Source: Ptiloglossa arizonensis
Taxonomy: Eukaryota; Arthropoda; Insecta; Hymenoptera; Colletidae
Direction of reading: 5' to 3'
Assembly: GCF_051014685.1 (NCBI RefSeq)
Contig: NW_027478713.1
Location: 598,158 to 662,157, forward strand
DNA length: 64,000 nucleotides
Made by a program: the position numbers and the translations under genes. Every line of letters starts with the position of its first letter. The first letter of the stretch is position 1. Below, piece after piece: positions 40,051 to 56,200 of the stretch. The notes beneath the pieces are model-generated. The model saw only the letters and a program-made list of their open reading frames with translations. It did not search any database and was not told where the DNA came from.

Positions 40051-41069
40051 TACGTTATACGTTATACGTTATACGTTATACGTTATACGTTATACGTTAT
40101 ACGTTATACGTTATACGTTACAGGTCATACCTTATACGCGATATGTCATACGTTAGACGTTATGCGTTATACGTTATACGTTATACTTTATACGTTATAC
40201 GTTATACGTTATACGTTATACGTTATACGTTATACTTTATACGTTATACGTTATACGTTATACGTTATACGTTATACGTTATACGTTATACGTTATACGT
40301 TATACGTTATACGTTATACGTTATACGTTATACGTTATACGTTATTCGTTATACGTTATACGTTATACATTACATGTTATACGTTATACGTTATACGTTA
40401 TACGTTATACGTTATACGTTATACGTGATTCGTTATACGTTGTAGGTTATACGTTATACGTTATACGTTATAAGTTATACGTTATACGTCATAGGTTATA
40501 CGTTATACGTTATACGTTATACGTTATACGTTATACGTTATACGTTATACGTTATACGTTATACGTCATACGTTATACGTTATGCGTAATACGTTATACG
40601 TGATTCGTTATACGTTGTAGGTTATACGTTATACGTTATACGTTATAAGTTACACGTTATACGTCATAGGTTATACGTTATACGTTATACGTTATACGTT
40701 ATACGTTATACGTTATACGTTATGCGTTATACGTTATACGTTATGCGTTATACGTTATACGTTATACGTTATACGTTATACGTTATACGATATACGTTAT
40801 ACGTTATACGTTATACGTTATACGTTACACTTTATACGTTATACGTTATACGTTATACGTTGTACGTTATACGTTATACGTTATACGTTATAAGTTATAC
40901 GTTATACGTCATAGGTTATACGTTATACGTTATACGTTATACGTTCTACGTTATACGTTATACGTTATACGTTATGCGTTATATGTTATACGTTATACGT
41001 TATACGTTATACGTTATACGTTATACGTTATACGTTATACGTTATACGTTATACGTTATACGTTATACG
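40051..41069. repeat. Transition to the right-hand variant family
   Basis: Ninth module I (40118), then the first right-type units: ttattcg with G7A and T4C+C6T near 40344-40375, tgattcg followed by ttgtagg at 40426 and 40601, 175 bp apart, and ttacact at 40825. These cassettes dominate from here to 50 kb. Confidence 0.85.
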
Positions 41070-43540
41070 TTGTTCGTTATACGTTATACGTTATACGTTA
41101 TTCGTTATACGTTATACGTTATACATTACATGTTATACGTTATACGTTATACGTTATACGTTATACGTTATACGTTATACGTTATACGTTATACGTTATA
41201 CGTTATTAGTTATACGTTATACGTTATACGTTATACGTTATACGTCATAGGTTATACGTTATACGTTATACGTTATACGTTATACGTTATACGTTATACG
41301 TTATACATTACATGTTATACGTTATACGTTATACGTTATACGTTATACGTTATACGTTATACGTTATACGTTATACGTTATACGTTATTAGTTATACGTT
41401 ATACGTTATACGTTATACGTCATAGGTTATACGTTATACGTTATACGTTATACGTTATACGTTATACGTTATACGTTATACGTTATACGTTATACGTTAT
41501 ACGTTATACATTATACGTTATACGTTATACGTTATACGTTATACGTTATACGTTATTAGTTATACGTTATACGTTATACGTTATACGTTATACGTTATAC
41601 GTTATACGTTATTAGTTATACGTTAAACGTTATACGTTATACGTCATAGGTTATACGTTATACGTTATACGTTATACGTTATACGTTATACGTTATACGT
41701 CATACGTTATACGTTATACGTCCTACGATATTCGTTATACGTTATACGTTATTAGTTATACGTTATACGTTATACGTTATACGTTATACGTTATACGTCA
41801 TAAGTTATACGTTATACGTTATACGTTATACGTTATACGTTATACGTTATGCGTTATACGTCCTACGATATTCGTTATACGTTATACGTTATTAGTTATA
41901 CGATATACGTTATACGTTATACGTCATAGGTTATACGTTATACGTTATGGGTTATACGTTATACGTTATACGTTATACGTTATACGTTATACGTTATACG
42001 TTATACGTTATACGTTATACGTTATACGTTATACGTTATACGTTATACGTTATACGTTATACGTTATACGTCTTACGTTATACGTTATACGTTATACGTT
42101 ATACGTTATACGTTATACGTTATACGTTATTCGTTATACGTTATACGTTATACATTACATGTTATACGTTATACGTTATACGTTATACGTTATACGTTAT
42201 ACGTTATACGTTATACGTTATACGTTATACGTTATACGTTATACGTTATACGTTATACGTTATACGTTATACGTTATACGTTGTACGTTATACGTTATAC
42301 GTTATACGTTATACGTTATTCGTTATACGTTATACGTTATACATTACATGTTATACGTTATACGTTATACGTTATACGTTATACGTTATACGTTATACGT
42401 TATACGTTATACGTTATACGTTATACGTTATACGTTATACGTTATACGTTATACGTTGTACGTTATACGTTATACGTTATACGTTATACGTTATTGGTTA
42501 TACGTTATACGTTATACATTACATGTTATACGTTATACGTTGTACGTTATACGTTATACGTTATACGTTATACGTTATACGTTATACGTTATACGTTATA
42601 CGTTGTACGTTATACGTCATACGTTATACGTTATGCGTAATACGTTATACGTGATTCGTTATACGTTGTAGGTTATACGTTATACGTTATACGTTATAAG
42701 TTATACGTTATACGTCATAGGTTATACGTTATACGTTATACGTTATACGTTATACGTTATACGTTATACGTTATACGTTATGCGTTATACGTTATGCGTT
42801 ATACGTTATGCGTTATACGTTATGCGTTATACGTTATGCGTTATACGTTATGCGTTATACGTTATGCGTTATACGTTATACGTTATACGTTATACGTTAT
42901 ACGTTATACGTTATACGTTATACGTTATACGTTATACGTTATACGTTATACGTTGTACGTTATACGTTATACGTTATACGTTATACGTTATACGTTATAC
43001 GTTATACGTTATACGTTATACGTTGTACGTTATACGTTGTACGTTATACGTTATTCGTTATACGTTATACGTTATACATTACATGTTATACGTTATACGT
43101 TATACGTTATACGTTATACGTTATACGTTATACGTTATACGTTATACTTTATACGTTATACGTTATACGTTATACGTTATACGTTATACGTTATACGTTA
43201 TACGTTATACGTTATACGTTATACATTACATGTTATACGTTATACGTTATACGTTATACGTTATACGTTATACGTTATACGTTATACGTTATACGTTATT
43301 AGTTATACGTTATACGTTATACGTTATACGTCATAGGTTATACGTTATACGTTATACGTTATACGTTATACGTTATACGTTATACGTTATACGTTATACG
43401 TTATACGTTATACGTTATACGTAATGCGTTATACGTTATACGTTATGCGTTATACGTTATACGTTATACGTTATACGTTATACGTTATACGTTATTCGTT
43501 ATACGTTATACGTTATACGTTATACGTTATACGTTATACG
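41070..43540. repeat. Duplication of about 2.45 kb, left copy
   Basis: Shared markers with the right copy are ttgttcg (41070 and 43541), the tcctacg cassettes (41721 and 41861 with 44171 and 44311, offset 2,450), ttatggg (41945 and 44395), tgattcg (42652 and 45088, offset 2,436) and the A5G dimer block (42778 and 45214, offset 2,436). Confidence 0.88.
42778..42868. repeat. 14-bp dimer block, A5G alternating with consensus, 7 copies
   Basis: ttatgcg at every 14th base from 42778 to 42862, seven times. A second kind of dimer amplification, built on a different variant from the T4C blocks of the centre. Confidence 0.92.
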
Positions 43541-46000
43541 TTGTTCGTTATACGTTATACGTTATACGTTATTCGTTATACGTTATACGTTATACATTAC
43601 ATGTTATACGTTATACGTTATACGTTATACGTTATACGTTATACGTTATACGTTATACGTTATACGTTATACGTTATTAGTTATACGTTATACGTTATAC
43701 GTTATACGTTATACGTCATAGGTTATACGTTATACGTTATACGTTATACGTTATACGTTATACGTTATACGTTATACATTACATGTTATACGTTATACGT
43801 TATACGTTATACGTTATACGTTATACGTTATACGTTATACGTTATTAGTTATACGTTATACGTTATACGTTATACGTCATAGGTTATACGTTATACGTTA
43901 TACGTTATACGTTATACGTTATACGTTATACGTTATACGTTATACGTTATACGTTATACATTATACGTTATACGTTATACGTTATACGTTATACGTTATA
44001 CGTTATTAGTTATACGTTATACGTTATACGTTATACGTTATACGTTATACGTTATACGTTATTAGTTATACGTTAAACGTTATACGTTATACGTCATAGG
44101 TTATACGTTATACGTTATACGTTATACGTTATACGTTATACGTTATACGTCATACGTTATACGTTATACGTCCTACGATATTCGTTATACGTTATACGTT
44201 ATTAGTTATACGTTATACGTTATACGTTATACGTTATACGTTATACGTCATAAGTTATACGTTATACGTTATACGTTATACGTTATACGTTATACGTTAT
44301 GCGTTATACGTCCTACGATATTCGTTATACGTTATACGTTATTAGTTATACGATATACGTTATACGTTATACGTCATAGGTTATACGTTATACGTTATGG
44401 GTTATACGTTATACGTTATACGTTATACGTTATACGTTATACGTTATACGTTATACGTTATACGTTATACGTTATACGTTATACGTTATACGTTATACGT
44501 TATACGTTATACGTTATACGTCTTACGTTATACGTTATACGTTATACGTTATACGTTATACGTTATACGTTATTCGTTATACGTTATACGTTATACATTA
44601 CATGTTATACGTTATACGTTATACGTTATACGTTATACGTTATACGTTATACGTTATACGTTATACGTTATACGTTATACGTTATACGTTATACGTTATA
44701 CGTTATACGTTATACGTTGTACGTTATACGTTATACGTTATACGTTATACGTTATTCGTTATACGTTATACGTTATACATTACATGTTATACGTTATACG
44801 TTATACGTTATACGTTATACGTTATACGTTATACGTTATACGTTATACGTTATACGTTATACGTTATACGTTATACGTTATACGTTATACGTTGTACGTT
44901 ATACGTTATACGTTATACGTTATACGTTATTCGTTATACGTTATACGTTATACATTACATGTTATACGTTATACGTTGTACGTTATACGTTATACGTTAT
45001 ACGTTATACGTTATACGTTATACGTTATACGTTATACGTTATACGTTATACGTCATACGTTATACGTTATGCGTAATACGTTATACGTGATTCGTTATAC
45101 GTTGTAGGTTATACGTTATACGTTATACGTTATAAGTTATACGTTATACGTCATAGGTTATACGTTATACGTTATACGTTATACGTTATACGTTATACGT
45201 AATACGTTATACGTTATGCGTTATACGTTATGCGTTATACGTTATGCGTTATACGTTATGCGTTATACGTTATGCGTTATACGTTATGCGTTATACGTTA
45301 TGCGTTATACGTTATACGTTATACGTTATACGTTATACGTTATACGTTATACGTTATACGTTATACGTTATACGTTATACGTTATACGTTGTACGTTATA
45401 CGTTATACGTTATACGTTATACGTTATACGTTATACGTCATAGGTTATACGTTATACGTTATACGTTATACGTTATACTTTATACGTTATACGTTATACG
45501 TTATACGTTATACGTTATACGTTATACGTTATACGTTATACGTTATACGTTATACGTTATACGTTATACGTTATACGTTATACGTTATACGTTATACGAT
45601 ATACGTTACACGTTATACGTTATACGTTATTCGTAATACGTTATACGTGATACGTTATACGTTGTACGTTATACGTTATACGTTATACGTTATAAGTTAT
45701 ACGTTATACGTTATACGTTATACGTTATACGTTATACGTTATACGTAATGCGTTATACGTTATACGTTATGCGTTATACGTTATACGTTATACGTTATAC
45801 GTTATACGTTATACGTTATTCGTTATACGTTATACGTTATACATTACATGTTATACGTTATACGTTATACGTTATACGTTATACGTTATACGTTATACGT
45901 TATACGTTATACGTTATACGTTATACGTTATACGTTATACGTTATACGTTATACGTAATACGTTATACGTGATTCGTTATACGTTGTAGGTTATACGTTA
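43541..46000. repeat. Duplication of about 2.45 kb, right copy
   Basis: Offset 2,471 bp at the left marker, 2,450 in the middle and 2,436 at the right, so 3 and 2 heptamers were gained or lost between markers while register was kept. After the A5G dimer block the two copies differ. Confidence 0.88.
45214..45304. repeat. 14-bp dimer block, A5G alternating with consensus, second copy
   Basis: ttatgcg from 45214 to 45298, seven times at 14-bp steps, same count as the block at 42778. Unlike the T4C blocks it has kept its length since duplication. Confidence 0.92.
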
Positions 46001-48496
46001 TACGTTATACGTTATAAGTTATACGTTATACGTCATAGGTTATACGTTATACGTTATACGTTATACGTTATACGTTATACGTTATAGGTTATACGTTATA
46101 CGTTATGCGTTATACGTTATACGTTATACGTTATACGTTATACGTTATACGTTATACGTTATACGTTGTACGATATACGTTGTACGTTATACGTTGTACG
46201 TTATACGTTCTACGTTATACGTTATACGTTATACGTTATACGTTATACGTTATACGTTATACGTTATACGTTATACGTTATACGTTATGCGTTATACGTT
46301 ATACGTTATGCGTTATAAGTTATACGTTATACGTTATACGTTATACGTTATACGTTATTCGTTATACGTTATACGTTATACATTACATGTTATACGTTAT
46401 ACGTTATACGTTATACGTTATACGTTATACGTTATACGTTATACGTTATACATTATACGTAATACGTTATACGTGATTCGTTATACGTTGTAGGTTATAC
46501 GTTATACGTTATACGTTATACGTTATACGTTATACGTCATAGGTTATACGTTATACGTTATACGTTATACGTTATACGTTATACGTTATAGGTTATACGT
46601 TATACGTTATACGTTATACGTTATACGTTATACGTTATACGTTATACGTTATACGTTATACGTTATACGTTATACGTTATACGTTATACGTTATACGTTA
46701 TACGTTATACGTTATACGTTATACGTTATACGTTATACGTTATACGTTATACGTTATACGTTATACATTACATGTTATACGTTATACGTTATACGTTATA
46801 CGTTATACGTTATACGTTATACGTGATTCGTTATACGTTGTAGGTTATACGTTATACGTTATACGTTATAAGTTATACGTTATACGTCATAGGTTATACG
46901 TTATACGTTATACGTTATACGTTATACGTTATACGTTATACGTTATACGTTATACGTTATACGTCATACGTTATACGTTATGCGTAATACGTTATACGTG
47001 ATTCGTTATACGTTGTAGGTTATACGTTATACGTTATACGTTATAAGTTATACGTTATACGTCATAGGTTATACGTTATACGTTATACGTTATACGTTAT
47101 ACGTTATACGTTATACGTTATGCGTTATACGTTATACGTTATGCGTTATACGTTATACGTTATACGTTATACGTTATACGTTATACGATATACGTTATAC
47201 GTTATACGTTATACGTTATACGTTGTTCGTTATACGTTATACGTTATACGTTATTCGTTATACGTTATACGTTATACATTACATGTTATACGTTATACGT
47301 TATACGTTATACGTTATACGTTATACGTTATACGTTATACGTTATACGTTATACGTTATTAGTTATACGTTATACGTTATACGTTATACGTTATACGTCA
47401 TAGGTTATACGTTATACGTTATACGTTATACGTTATACGTTATACGTTATACGTTATACATTACATGTTATACGTTATACGTTATACGTTATACGTTATA
47501 CGTTATACGTTATACGTTATACGTTATTAGTTATACGTTATACGTTATACGTTATACGTCATAGGTTATACGTTATACGTTATACGTTATACGTTATACG
47601 TTATACGTTATACGTTATACGTTATACGTTATACGTTATACATTATACGTTATACGTTATACGTTATACGTTATACGTTATACGTTATTAGTTATACGTT
47701 ATACGTTATACGTTATACGTTATACGTTATACGTTATACGTTATTAGTTATACGTTAAACGTTATACGTTATACGTTATAAGTTATACGTTATACGTCAT
47801 AGGTTATACGTTATACGTTATACGTTATACGTTATACGTTATACGTTATACGTTATACGTTATACGTTATGCGTTATACGTTATACGTTATGCGTTATAC
47901 GTTATACGTTATACGTTATACGTTATACGTTATACGTTACACGTTATACGTTATACGTTATACGTTATACGTTATACGTTATACGTTATACGTTATACGT
48001 TATACGTTATACGTTATACGTTATTCGTAATACGTTATACGTGATACGTTATACGTTGTACGTTATACGTTATACGTTATACGTTATAAGTTATACGTTA
48101 TACGTTGTACGTTATACGTTATACGTTATACGTTATTCGTTATACGTTATACGTTATACATTACATGTTATACGTTATACGTTATACGTTATACGTTATA
48201 CGTTATACATTACATGTTATACGTTATACGTTGTACGTTATACGTTATACGTTATACGTTATACGTTATACGTTATACGTTATACGTTATACGTTATACG
48301 TTATACGTTATACGTTATACGTTATACGTCATACGTTATACGTTATGCGTAATACGTTATACGTGATTCGTTATACGTTGTAGGTTATACGTTATACGTT
48401 ATACGTTATAAGTTATACGTTATACGTCATAGGTTATACGTTATACGTTATACGTTATACGTTATACGTTATACGTTATACGTTATACGTTATACG
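46001..48496. repeat. Satellite with tgattcg cassettes
   Basis: tgattcg followed by consensus and ttgtagg at 46474, 46824, 46999 and 48364 (earlier at 45970). The pair 46824/46999 is 175 bp apart like 40426/40601. A third partial copy of the 2.45-kb family starts near 47120 with ttgttcg at 47223. No other content. Confidence 0.85.
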
Positions 48497-49511
48497 TTAT
48501 GCGTTATACGTTATACGTTATGCGTTATACGTTATACGTTATACGTTATACGTTATACGTTATACGATATACGTTATACGTTATACGTTATACGTTATAC
48601 GTTACACTTTATACGTTATACGTTATACGTTATACGTTATACGTTATACGTCATAAGTTATACGTTATACGTTATACGTTATACGTTATACGTTATACGT
48701 TATACGTTATACGTTATACGTTATACGTTATACGTTACACGTTATACGTTACACGTTATACGTTATACGTTATACGTTATACGTTATACGTTATACGTTA
48801 TACGTTATACGTTATACGTTATACGTTATACGTTATACGTTATTCGTAATACGTTATACGTGATACGTTATACGTTGTACGTTATACGTTATACGTTATA
48901 CGTTATAAGTTATACGTTATACGTTGTACGTTATACGTTATACGTTATACGATATTCGTTATACGTTATACGTTATACATTACATGTTATACGTTATACG
49001 TTATACGTTATACGTTATACGTTATACGTTATACGTTATACGTTATACGTTATACGTTATTAGTTATACGTTATACGTTATACGTTATACGTTATACGTC
49101 ATAGGTTATACGTTATACGTTATACGTTATACGTTATACGTTATACGTTATACGTTATACATTACATGTTATACGTGATACGTTATACGTTGTACGTTAT
49201 ACGTTATACGTTATACGTTATAAGTTATACGTTATACGTTGTACGTTATACGTTATACGTTATACGTTATTCGTTATACGTTATACGTTATACATTACAT
49301 GTTATACGTTATACGTTATACGTTATACGTTATACGTTATGCGTTATACGTTATACGTTATGCGTTATACGTTATACGTTATACGTTATACGTTATACGT
49401 TATACGTTATACGTTATACGTTATACGTTATACGTTATACGTTATACGTTATACGTTATACGTTATACGTTATACGTTATACGTTATACGTTATACGTTA
49501 TACGTTATACG
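48497..49511. repeat. 1,015-bp tandem unit, copy 1
   Basis: 145 heptamers from an A5G unit: a T1A unit, ttacact (48602), T2C+C6A, two T4C units, then tgatacg with A3G (near 48859), C6A, T1A+A5T and the G7A plus T4C+C6T pair. Confidence 0.87.
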
Positions 49512-50540
49512 TTATGCGTTATACGTTATACGTTATGCGTTATACGTTATACGTTATACGTTATACGTTATACGTTATACGATATACGTTATACGTTATA
49601 CGTTATACGTTATACGTTACACTTTATACGTTATACGTTATACGTTATACGTTATACGTTATACGTCATAAGTTATACGTTATACGTTATACGTTATACG
49701 TTATACGTTATACGTTATACGTTATACGTTATACGTTATACGTTATACGTTACACGTTATACGTTACACGTTATACGTTATACGTTATACGTTATACGTT
49801 ATACGTTATACGTTATACGTTATACGTTATACGTTATACGTTATACGTTATACGTTATACGTTATTCGTAATACGTTATACGTGATACGTTATACGTTGT
49901 ACGTTATACGTTATACGTTATACGTTATAAGTTATACGTTATACGTTGTACGTTATACGTTATACGTTATACGATATTCGTTATACGTTATACGTTATAC
50001 ATTACATGTTATACGTGATACGTTATACGTTGTACGTTATACGTTATACGTTATACGTTATAAGTTATACGTTATACGTTGTACGTTATACGTTATACGT
50101 TATACGTTATTCGTTATACGTTATACGTTATACATTACATGTTATACGTTATACGTTATACGTTATACGTTATACGTTATGCGTTATACGTTATACGTTA
50201 TGCGTTATACGTTATACGTTATACGTTATACGTTATACGTTATACGTTATACGTTATACGTTATACGTTATACGTTATACGTTATACGTTATACGTTATA
50301 CGTTATACGTTATACGTTATACGTTATACGTTATACGTTATACGTTATACGTTATACGTTATACCTTGTACGTTATACGTTATACGTTATACGTTATTCG
50401 TTATACGTTATATGTTATACATTACATGTTATACGTTATACGTTATACGTCATAGGTTATACGTTATACGTTATACGTTATACGTTATGCGTTATACGTT
50501 ATACGTTATGCGTTATACGTTATACGTTAAACGTTATACG
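49512..50540. repeat. 1,015-bp tandem unit, copy 2
   Basis: Same order, with ttacact at 49617 (1,015 bp) and later markers at 1,022 bp, one heptamer more. A tgatacg segment of 142 bp is repeated near 49881 and 50023. It ends with a T4A unit at 50527 and tgatacg, a pair that recurs at 58759 and 63050. Confidence 0.87.
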
Positions 50541-51128
50541 TGATACGTTATACGTTATACGTTATACGTTATACGTTATACGTTATACGTTATACGTTAT
50601 ACGTTATACGTTATACGTTATACGTTATACGTTATACGTTATACGTTATACGTTATACGTTTTACGTTATACGTTATACGTTATACGTTATAAGTTATAC
50701 GTTATACGTTATACGTTATACGTTATACGTTATACGTTATACGTTATACGTTATACGTTATACGTTATACGTTATACGTTATACGTTATACGTTATACGT
50801 TATACGTTATACGTTATACGTTATACGTTATAAGTTATACGTTATACGTTATACGTTATACGTTATACGTTATACGTTATACGTTATACGGTATACGTTA
50901 TACGTTATACGTTATACGTTATACGTTATACGTTATACGTTATACGTTATACGTTATACGTCATACGTTATACGTTATACGTCCTACGATATTCGTTATA
51001 CGTTATACGTTATTAGTTATACGTTATACGTTATACGTTATACGTTATACGTTATACGTTATACGTTATACGTTATACGTTATACGTTATACGTTATACG
51101 TTATACGTTATACGTTATACGTTATACG
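50541..51128. repeat. Consensus-rich satellite
   Basis: Long consensus stretches with single A3T, C6A and T1G units, and the tcctacg cassette at 50982. Nothing else is visible. Confidence 0.85.
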
Positions 51129-52521
51129 TTGTACGTTATACGTTTTAAGTTGTACGTTATACGATATACGTTATACGTTATACGTTATACGTACTTCGTT
51201 ACACGTTATACGTTATACGTTATACGTTATACGTTTTACGATATACGATATACGTTATACGTTGTACGTTATACGTTATACGTTATACGTTATACGTTAT
51301 ACTTTATACGTTATACGTTATACGTTATACGTTATACGTTATACGTTATACGTTATACGTTATACGTTATACGTTATACGTTACACGTTATACGTCATAG
51401 GTTATACGTTATACGTTATACGTTATACGTTATACGTTATACGTTATACGTTATACGTTATACGTCATACGTTATACGTTATACGTCCTACGATATTCGT
51501 TATACGTTATACGTTATTAGTTATACTTTATACGTTATACGTTATACGTCATAGGTTATACGTTATACGTTATGCGTTATACGTTATACGTTATACGTTA
51601 TACGTTATACGTTATACGTTATACGTTATACGTTATACGTTATACGTTATACGTTATACGTTATACGTTATACGTTATACGTTATACGTTATACGTTATA
51701 CGTTATACGTTATACGTTATACGTTATACGTTATACGTTATACGTTATACGTTATACGTTATACGTTATACGTTATACTTTATACGTTATACGTTATACG
51801 TTATACGTTATACGTTATACGTTATACGTTATACGTTATACGTTATACGTTACACGTTATACGTCATAGGTTATACGTTATACGTTATACGTTATACGTT
51901 ATACGTTATACGTTATACGTTATACGTCATACGTTATACGTTATACGTCCTACGATATTCGTTATACGTTATACGTTATTAGTGATACGTTATACGTTAT
52001 ACGTTATACGTTATACGTTATACGTTATACGTTATACGTTATACGTTATACGTTATACATTACATGTTATACGTTATACGTTATACGTTATACGTTATAC
52101 GTTATACGTCATACGTTATACGTTATACGTCCTACGATATTCGTTATACGTTATACGTTATTAGTGATACGTTATACGTTATACGTTATACGTTATACGT
52201 TATACGTTATACGTTATACGTTATACGTTATACGTTATACGTTATACGTTATACGTTATACGTTATACGTTATACGTTATACGTTATACGTTATACGTTA
52301 TACGTTATACGTTATACGTTATACGTTATACGTTATACGTTATACGTTATACGTTATACGTTATACGTTATACGTCATACGTTATACGTTATACGTCCTA
52401 CGATATTCGTTATACGTTAAACGTTATTAGTTATATGTTATACGTTATACGTTATACGTTATACGTTATACGTTATACGTTATACGTTATACGTTATACG
52501 TTATACGTTATACGTTATACG
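51129..52521. repeat. 1,393-bp tandem unit, copy 1
   Basis: Starts at A3G, then ttttaag (rare), A3G, T1A and tacttcg; later ttatact and several T2C+C6G units, with tcctacg cassettes at 51486, 51948, 52130 and 52396. The rare ttttaag string recurs 199 units later. Confidence 0.86.
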
Positions 52522-53298
52522 TTGTACGTTATACGTTTTAAGTTGTACGTTATACGATATACGTTATACGTTATACGTTATACGTACTTCGTTACACGTT
52601 ATACGTTATACGTTATACGTTATACGTTTTACGATATACGATATACGTTATACGTTGTACGTTATACGTTATACGTTATACGTTATACGTTATACTTTAT
52701 ACGTTATACGTTATACGTTATACGTTATACGTTATACGTTATACGTTATACGTTATACGTTATACGTTATACGTTACACGTTATACGTCATAGGTTATAC
52801 GTTATACGTTATACGTTATACGTTATACGTTATACGTTATTCGTTATACGTTATACGTTATACATTACATGTTATACGTTATACCTTATACGTTATACGT
52901 TATACGTTATACGTTATACGTTATACGTTATTAGTTATACGTTATACGTTATACGTTATACGTCATAGGTTATACGTTATACGTTATACGTTATACATTA
53001 CATGTTATACGTTATACGTTATACGTTATACGTTATACGTTATACGTTATTCGTTATACGTTATAAGTTATACGCTATACGTTATACGTTATACGTTATA
53101 CGTTATACGTTATACGTTATACGTTATACGTTATGCGTTATATGTTATACGTTATACGTTATACGTTATACGTTATACGTTATACGTTATACGTTATACG
53201 TTATACGTTATACGTTATACGTTATACGTTATACGTTATACGTTATACGTTATACGTTATACGTTATACGTTATACGTTATACGTTATACGTTATACG
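52522..53298. repeat. 1,393-bp tandem unit, copy 2 (partial)
   Basis: Repeats the A3G / ttttaag / tacttcg opening at 52522 and the first part of the unit to about 52.8 kb. It then passes into arrays with the A5T, G7A, T4C+C6T string and an A5G then C6T pair near 53130. Confidence 0.85.
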
Positions 53299-56200
53299 TT
53301 TTACGTTATACGTTATACGTTATACGTTATACGTTATACGTTATACGTTATACGTTATACGTTATACGTTATACGTTATACGTTATACGTTATACGTTAT
53401 ACGTTATACGTTATACGTTATACGTTATACGTTATACGTTATGCGTTATACGTTATACGTTATACGTTATACGTTATACGTTATACGTTATACGTTATAC
53501 GTTATACGTTATACGTTATACGTTATACGTTGTACGTTATACGTTATACGTTATACGTTATTCGTTATACGTTATACGTTATACATTACATGTTATACGT
53601 TATACGTTATACGTTATACGTTATACGTTATACGTTATACGTTATACGTTATACGTTATACCTTGTACGTTATACGTTATACGTTATACGTTATTCGTTA
53701 TACGTTATACGTTATTAGTTATACGTTATACGTTATACGTTATACGTCATAGGTTATACGTTATACGTTATACGTTATACGTTATACGTTATACGTTATA
53801 CGTTATACGTTATACGTTATACATTACATGTTATACGTTATACGTTATACGTTATACGTTATACGTTATACGTTATACGTTATACGTTATTAGTTATACG
53901 TTATACGTTATACGTTATACGTCATAGGTTATACGTTATACGTTATACGTTATACGTCATACGTTATACGTTATACGTCATACGTTATACGTTATACGTC
54001 CTACGATATTCGTTATACGTTATACGTTATTAGTTATACGTTATACGTTATACGTTATACGTCATAGGTTATACGTTATACGTTATGCGTTACACGTTAT
54101 ACGTTATACGTTATACGTTATACGTTATACGTTATACGATATACGTTATACGTTATACGTTATACGTTATACGTTATACGTTATACGATATTCGTTATAC
54201 GTTATACGTTATACGATATACGTTATACGTTATACGTTATACGTTATACGTTATACGTTATACGTTATACGTTATACGTTATACGTTATACGTTATACGT
54301 TATACGTTATACGTTATACGTTATACGTTATACGTTATACGTTATACGTTATACGTTATACGTTATACGTTATACGTTATACGTTATACGTTATACGTTA
54401 TACGTTATACGTTATACGTTATACGTTATACGTTATACGTTATACGTTATACGTTATACGTTATACGTTATACGTTATACGTTATACGTTATACGTTATA
54501 CGTTATACGTTATACGTTATACGTTATACGTTATACGTTATACGTTATGCGTTATACGTTATACGTTATACGTTATACGTTATACGTTATACGTTATACG
54601 TTATGCGTTATACGTTATACGTTATACGTTATACGTTATACGTTATACGTTATACGTTATACGTTATACGTTATACGTTATACGTTATACGTTATACGTT
54701 ATACGTTGTACGTTATACGTTATACGTTATACGTTATTCGTTATACGTTATACGTTATACATTACATGTTATACGTTATACGTTAAACGTTATACGTTAT
54801 ACGTTATACGTTATACGTTATACGTTATACGTTATACGTTATACGTTATACGTTATACGTTATACGTCATACGTTATACGTTATACGTCCTACGATATTC
54901 GTTATACGTTATACGTTATTAGTGATACGTTATACGTTATACGTTATATGTTATACGTTATACGTTATACGTTATACGTTATACGTTATACGTTATACGT
55001 TATACGTTATACGTTATACGTTATACGTTATACGTTATACGTTATACGTTATACGTTATACGTTATACGTTATACGTTATACGTTATACGTTATACGTTA
55101 TACGTTTTACGTTATACGTTATACGTTATACGTTATACGTTATACGTTATACGTTATACGTTATACGTTATACGTTATACGTTATACGTTATACGTTATA
55201 CGTTATACGTTATACGTTATACGTTATACGTTATACGTTATACGTTATACGTTATGCGTTATACGTTATACGTTATACGTTATACGTTATACGTTATACG
55301 TTATACGTTATACGTTATACGTTATACGTTATACGTTATACGTTGTACGTTATACGTTATACGTTATACGTTATTCGTTATACGTTATACGTTATACATT
55401 ACATGTTATACGTTATACGTTATACGTTATACGTTATACGTTATACGTTATACGTTATACGTTATACGTTATACCTTGTACGTTATACGTTATACGTTAT
55501 ACGTTATTCGTTATACGTTATACGTTATTAGTTATACGTTATACGTTATACGTTATACGTCATAGGTTATACGTTATACGTTATACGTTATACGTTATAC
55601 GTTATACGTTATACGTTATACGTTATACGTTATACATTACATGTTATACGTTATACGTTATACGTTATACGTTATACGTTATACGTTATACGTTATACGT
55701 TATACGTTATTAGTTATACGTTATACGTTATACGTTATACGTCATAGGTTATACGTTATACGTTATACGTTATACGTCATACGTTATACGTTATACGTCA
55801 TACGTTATACGTTATACGTCCTACGATATTCGTTATACGTTATACGTTATTAGTTATACGTTATACGTTATACGTTATACGTCATAGGTTATACGTTATA
55901 CGTTATGCGTTACACGTTATACGTTATACGTTATACGTTATACGTTATACGTTATACGATATACGTTATACGTTATACGTTATACGTTATACGTTATACG
56001 TTATACGATATTCGTTATACGTTATACGTTATTAGTGATACGTTATACGTTATACGTTATACGTTATACGTTATACGTTATACGTTATACGTTATACGTT
56101 ATACGTTATACGTTATACGTTATACGTTATACGTTATACGTTATACGTTATACGTTATACGTTATACGTTATACGTTATACGTTATACGTTATACGTTAT

